A program made the position numbers and the translations under genes. The notes beneath the pieces are model-generated. The model made no database searches and had not been told where the DNA came from. It saw only the letters and a program-made list of their open reading frames with translations. A stretch of 64,000 nt of DNA from Labia minor (taxonomy: Eukaryota > Arthropoda > Insecta > Dermaptera > Spongiphoridae), in assembly GCA_963082975.1 (NCBI GenBank), contig OY720350.1:53646734-53710733 (forward strand), read 5' to 3'. Positions 59,611-64,000 of this stretch are shown here, in pieces (position 1 is the stretch's first letter; each line of letters begins with the position of its first letter).

Positions 59611-60194
59611 GAAAATTTTCGATGTTGAGATTTTGATGTGTTTATATGTTTTGAAGGTCCCTGAGTAATTTTCACCAAGTTTGAGAAAAATTACGAAAAA
59701 CGGTTTGAGCTAGAATGATGAAATTTGGTACATGGGCATTATTCAAAATTCATAGTTTTCTATCAACTTTTGAGAAATGTAGCTCAACCGGAAGAGGGTC
59801 ATTGCCTACAACGTTTTAATTTTTTTTTCTTCTAAAGAGACCGTAAAAATAAAGATATATGTTGGATAATTTTTCACATGAATAATAATTGTATAAAACT
59901 GCTATATATAGATTTTCAGCTTGATTGAAACGCTGAAAATACCAGAATTAATTTTTTAACACTGCAAATCTCACTCGCCAACACGTGACGTGGTGCCATC
60001 AACAAAGAGCCAAACATGCGCTGGTTTAATAAATTATTAATTTTAATTTATTAATTTAATTATTAATTTTAATTTATTAATTTAATTATTAATTTTAATT
60101 TATAATTTAATTAATTTAATTTAATTTAAATTAATATATTATGTTATTTAATCCAATTCAAATTTGCGAGATAGTCGAGTGGAGACACTCCAGA
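59611..60194 (+). mobile_element. Helentron-like family B copy 5 (nearly complete)
   Basis: Starts within ACGAAAATTTTCGATGTTGA (the CTATCTCGCC terminus is lost) and ends GCGAGATAGTCGAGTGGAG, ACACTCCAGA and T run. The AATTTATTAATTTTAATT part near 60030-60110 is expanded into several tandem copies. The CA/GACA tract is missing. Confidence 0.75.
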
Positions 60195-60389
60195 TTTTTT
60201 TCTAATTAAATTTATTTATGAAATAGAAAGATATTTGTTTTCAAATTATTTATTAATTTTCGCTTATTTTACTTAATAAATTAAATTTTTATATCAATTT
60301 ATGAAAATTACATTTTTCTTTAATTTTGGTTTTTCAATATTTTTTTTTTTTAATTATTCTTAAAAAATTTATAGCAAATGGAAGAATTA

Positions 60390-61383
60390 CACCTATCCCC
60401 CGATTTACACGGTAGATACGTTCCTGAGAAAAACGTGTAAATCGAAAATTAAAAATTTTCAAGTCAAAACCGTGTAAATCGAAAAGCTTGCAGAAAATGC
60501 ATAATTTTGCTATTTAACAGTTGTGATTTTTGTCAATATTTTTAGGTGTATACAGAAATAAAAATAAAATGTATTGACAGATTAAAATATGTAATATATT
60601 ACGGAAACACTTTTCTTTAATTAATTACAATACATTAAACAGAAGAACAAAAAATAAAACCAAAGTGTTTTATTATCCTTCATCACTATCAGAAATTACT
60701 CTCATTCTTTTTTTCGGAATCGAAGGTTGGAAATCACTTTCATCACTCGAAGTTATTTGTGCCGATTCGAGTTTGAAGCAAAAATATTTACATTCTGAGA
60801 GGTGGTAATAAAATCGGTATTTAACAATTGTGCCCATACTCGTGGTATTGCCAGCTGCAACACTCTTTCTAATTGTGCTTTTTCATTTGTTCTAATAGTT
60901 CTTATTGTAGCTTCGTTCATGCTATATGATTTTGCAACATCTACTACTCTATCTCCCTTTCGTTAGCGATCCAAAATTTCGATTTTAGTTTCTAAAGAAA
61001 GAACTTTTCTTTTAACTTCTTTCGACATTATAAGCCTATAATTTTTTTTAATTAATGTTAACTTATAATAATCTAAATTATGCACTCACTTGTAATTTAC
61101 GAATATGGAAAATTAAATCTTTCTGAAACTGTGAAACTTTCACTCAAATACAATTTTCCGTAGATAAAACTTAAATTTTATGCGAAGAAATACAGACACA
61201 GTGTGCATGTGCACCAAGTCAGCACATAAGCTCTAGATTCCCCGTGAGATGTGTACACGGCGCACGTGTTCAAACACAGTAGCATTTAGTAGAGTGCGGT
61301 AAAAACAAAAAAAAATTTATTTGAAAAACCGTGTAAAAGCGAAAACGTGTAAAACAAGTACCGTATAAATCGGGGGATAGGTG
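60390..61383 (-). mobile_element. pogo/Tigger-like DNA transposon with terminal repeats and TA target sites
   Basis: The ends CACCTATCCCCCGATTTACA and, inverted, CACCTATCCCCCGATTTATA are terminal repeats flanked by TA (60388-60389 and 61384-61385). GTGTAAATCGAAA recurs subterminally. The minus strand encodes a CENP-B-type N-terminal helix-turn-helix (61028 down to about 60800): MSKEVKRKVLSLETKIEILD, R, stop, RKGDRVVDVAKSYSMNEATI, RTIRTNEKAQLERVLQ. The stop at 60965-60963 and lack of the DDE domain show an internally deleted, inactive element. Confidence 0.85.
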
Positions 61384-61385
61384 TA

Positions 61386-61999
61386 ATTATATTTTTTAGT
61401 AAAATATTATGGAATCAGTGGTTTTGATGAATTTTTACCATCGAGTGTAAATCTCGCAAATGGAAAGACCTCTGATAATTCCCTCTATATTTAGAGGAAG
61501 GGGTTATTTACAATGTTACATCATTAGTAGAAGTATTGTTTCCACACACTCTTTGAGAGTACTCTTAGTCTTTTTAAATAATTTCAAATGAATTGATGGT
61601 AAAGTTAAATGTACCCACGAGAATGTTTGTAAGCTCATTGAAGCAATAACTAACACTCATTAACTTAATATACACACCCGAATTAAATGTCATCGAATTA
61701 GTAGTAGATCTCCAAAATAAATATAAATAATATCGCAATCGAAAGTTCCCTACTCATTCACTTTTTCAAATGATATTATATTTAATAGAAACATTTTAGA
61801 ATTTAGAGCTCACCTTCATTTATTTTGTGTGGCTACCTGGACACAGACAAATAAGCGGAAATATATAAAAGGGTTAAAAAATAATCTAAAACTATTATTT
61901 TATTTAACTTTATTTAACTTTTATTTTAAATTATTTACTTACATATTAAAGAGAATAATAAAATTATGAAATTTTAAATTGACATATAAAAAGTAAAAA
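61386..61999. other. spacer, nothing recognised
   Basis: Mixed AT-rich sequence without motif. Confidence 0.45.
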
Positions 62000-62250
62000 T
62001 CTGGAGTGTCTCCATTCGACTATCCCGCAATTTTGAATTAGATTAATTAACATATATTATATTTAAATTTAATTTAATTAATAGTTTATATAAATTATAA
62101 GTTAAAATTAATAAATAATATTTATTAAACCAGCACGTGTTTGGCTCTTTGTTGATGGCAACACGTCACGTGCTGGCGCGTGATTAGCAGTCAACGTGTT
62201 AAAAAATTAAAAAAATTAATTCCGGTAATTCAATCAAGCTGTAATTCTAT
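62000..62250 (-). mobile_element. family B copy 6 (3' end portion)
   Basis: Plus strand starts TCTGGAGTGTCTCCATTCG, includes TTGGCTCTTTGTTGATGGCA and GTGCTGGCGCGTGA, and breaks off at CAATCAAGCTGTAATTCTAT. The subterminal motif has one change (CTATCCCGC). Confidence 0.75.
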
Positions 62251-62606
62251 AATTAATTTTATATAAGATATTTATTTTAATAATATTTTATTTTAGGAAA
62301 TCAGATCAGATCTTTTAAAATTAATGATAAAAATAATAAATAAATCTGTTAAAATATAATAAGTAATTACATACAATAAAAGAAAGAATTTAAAATATAA
62401 TTAAATTTAAAATGCATCAGAATTCATTCAAAAATATAGCTGAACGTTTTGAAAATTCCTATTTATTAATTTTTTTTTTTTAATTACTTCTTGGCCATTG
62501 CAATTACATTCCATTAAATTCTATAACTGTCTTCTTAATCTTTAATACTTTAAATATAATTTAAATTTTCATACTTTAATCAGTCAGACTTTATCATATC
62601 TTGAAG
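62251..62606. other. AT-rich spacer
   Basis: Nothing recognised. Confidence 0.45.
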
Positions 62607-62614
62607 ATTGAGAC

Positions 62615-62789
62615 CAGGGCCGTCCTAAGATTTTCGGCGCCCGTGGGCTCCTAAAATTTTGCGCCCCTTTTCATAAGAAATTACACAGAATGATTAGTAA
62701 AAATATATGAACAAATAAAAAATGCCGCCCCCAGAAGGCTTGCGCCCTAGGGCTATAGCCCAATTAGCCCTGTGGTTAGGGCGGCCCTG
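62615..62789. mobile_element. hAT MITE, 175 bp, with 8-bp target duplication
   Basis: CAGGGCCGTCCTAA at the left and TTAGGGCGGCCCTG at the right form terminal inverted repeats with one mismatch. ATTGAGAC flanks both sides exactly (62607-62614, 62790-62797). The inside has GGCGCCCGTGGGCTCC, GCGCCCC and GGCTATAGCCCAATTAGCCC and no coding sequence. Perfect flanks suggest a recent insertion. Confidence 0.9.
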
Positions 62790-62797
62790 ATTGAGAC

Positions 62798-63166
62798 CAT
62801 TTCATTTTTATTATTTTATACTTAGTCTTTGAAAATTACTCATATAACAATTTATTTAAAAAAAAAAAAATTAAAAAGTAAAAAATTATATAAATTAATT
62901 TGAATTGTAAATTATTCTAATAAATTCATCAAATGATATGTGATAAAAACAAGTATATATGATAATTAAATTAAATTTATTTAAATTAAAAATTAAAAAC
63001 ATATAATTGAACTTAAGGAATTTTTGTATATCAATTAAAAACAAATATTTAATTGGTAAATATACAAATTATATATATAACTATTATTTTTTATTATTTA
63101 TATTAAAATATAACAAATAATTTTTAAAATAAAAGTAAGTACTATAGAGGCTGTTGTAAGTTAATA

Positions 63167-63205
<39 letters not shown>

Positions 63206-63923
63206 CCAATATATAAGGGTGAAAAGGGTGGTTAAGGAAGAGGAAGAGAATATTACATAAAAGCAATATATCAAAAAAATATCAAAGTAAAAGACTTTTT
63301 GTCTGCTTCAGATAAAATCACTTGAAAGGGTGGAGGGTAAAAAAAATTGAGAATGAGTTAAGGAGAATATGGAGAGAGGGGAGAGAGGAGTTGATGATGA
63401 AATAAGAGGAAGAGGACTGTGTTCGAGTCCCGCCCGGATGGGAGGTGAAATATCTTGTGTAATTGATGACTTGATGTAGCGTAGCTTGATGTTGAGGCAG
63501 TATTTTCTTCTTCTTTTTCTACTTTTTTTTTTTAAATGTAATTTCAAGAATGTGATAAATTAATCGAAATAATTTTTATAAGATATATTACTTTTAAACG
63601 AAATATTGACATGGGTGCTTGAATTGGATTTTGTTATTAGAAAAAGAAATAGAGAAAGAGAGAGAGAGACAAAAGATGAGAGAAACAAATAACAAAGAGC
63701 TAAATGTATTTTCATTTTTTTTTTATTTTGTTATGTATATTTTTTGAAAGGAATTGATTAATAGAAAAGATAGTGAGAAAATGTAAACGTTGAAATACTA
63801 ATGAATAATTAAACAAGTATGGAATAAAATAAAGGAAATTATGACTTTTAGATATTTTTTCAGATATTTATTTGCTTTATTACTCTAATTATAGAGAAAA
63901 ACTAAATACACTCTTTTCTTATA
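62798..63923. other. AT-rich region, no gene recognised
   Basis: TA run at 63165-63198 and GA runs near 63650-63669. GTTCGAGTCCCGCC (63420-63433) resembles a pol III B box but no A box or tRNA fold was found. Confidence 0.45.
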
Positions 63924-64000
63924 CAGTGATGCCTCGCATAACGAACGCCTCGCACAGCGAACCATAATGAACTAAATTTCATGATTCATACAACGAACTT
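63924..64000 (+). mobile_element. left end of a pogo/Tigger-type element, cut by the window edge
   Basis: After TA the sequence CAGTGATGCCTCGCATAACG followed by CGCACAGCGAACC and CAACGAACTT is the style of pogo/Tigger left ends (CAGTGATGCCTCGCxTAACGA). The rest lies outside the window. It is a different family from the element at 60.4 kb. Confidence 0.6.

Noticed and set aside
63410..63440. tRNA gene suggested by GTTCGAGTCCCGCC
   Set aside because: No A box at the expected distance and no cloverleaf could be folded around it.
1..64000. CRISPR arrays, operons, bacterial promoters or ribosome binding sites
   Set aside because: No regular repeat-spacer array; composition, microsatellites and transposon types are those of a eukaryotic nuclear genome.

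Overview
The window looks like non-coding, repeat-dominated nuclear DNA of an arthropod, probably an insect. It is extremely AT-rich with many A/T runs and TA, GA, CA and ATT microsatellites. No complete host gene is visible. The recognisable protein signal is decayed transposable element (TE) sequence: three mariner transposase remnants, a pogo/Tigger remnant, and 3' ends of several non-LTR reverse transcriptases of kinds common in insects. I cannot name the species.

Layout. 0-8 kb: reverse transcriptase (RT) fragments, a complete hAT element with 8-bp target duplication (1261-2996), a first Helentron-like copy (4821-5466) and a CpG-rich block with three 47-bp units beside a perfect 14-bp GC palindrome (7.5-7.9 kb). 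8-20 kb: mariner remnants (9.0-9.6 and 15.1 kb), the first copy of a 1.2-kb repeat (13.5-14.7 kb) and long AT-rich stretches. 20-32 kb: more Helentron-like copies, RT fragments, a nested cluster at 25.4-27.0 kb (family B copy, hAT with target duplication, family A copy inside the hAT), and a 5'-truncated Jockey-like retrotransposon with poly(A) and 11-bp target duplication (29.2-30.0 kb). 32-48 kb: further family A and B copies, a mariner end, two non-autonomous Helitrons with A|TC...CTAG|T borders (41459-42659, carrying an RT fragment, and 44789-45383) and two LTR-like units near 46.4-47.1 kb. 48-64 kb: second copy of the 1.2-kb repeat ending in a 21-bp perfect hairpin, a SINE-like unit between inverted family A fragments, a possible host promoter and first exon (54.7-55.7 kb), a Tigger-like element with terminal repeats and TA target sites, a 175-bp hAT MITE with 8-bp target duplication, and the start of another pogo-type element at the right edge.

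Two interspersed families account for much of the structured DNA. Family A (7 long copies plus fragments) and family B (6 copies) are unrelated in sequence but share a layout: a short motif at one end is repeated inverted just inside the other end, next to a small hairpin. That matches the asymmetric terminal inverted repeats of Helentron-type rolling-circle elements. I found no CRISPR array, operon, rRNA or intact tRNA. I found no clear new biological system; the best leads are the shared architecture of families A and B, the RT-carrying Helitron, the double-hairpin end of the 1.2-kb repeat, and the CpG-rich islands that may be host promoters or exons.
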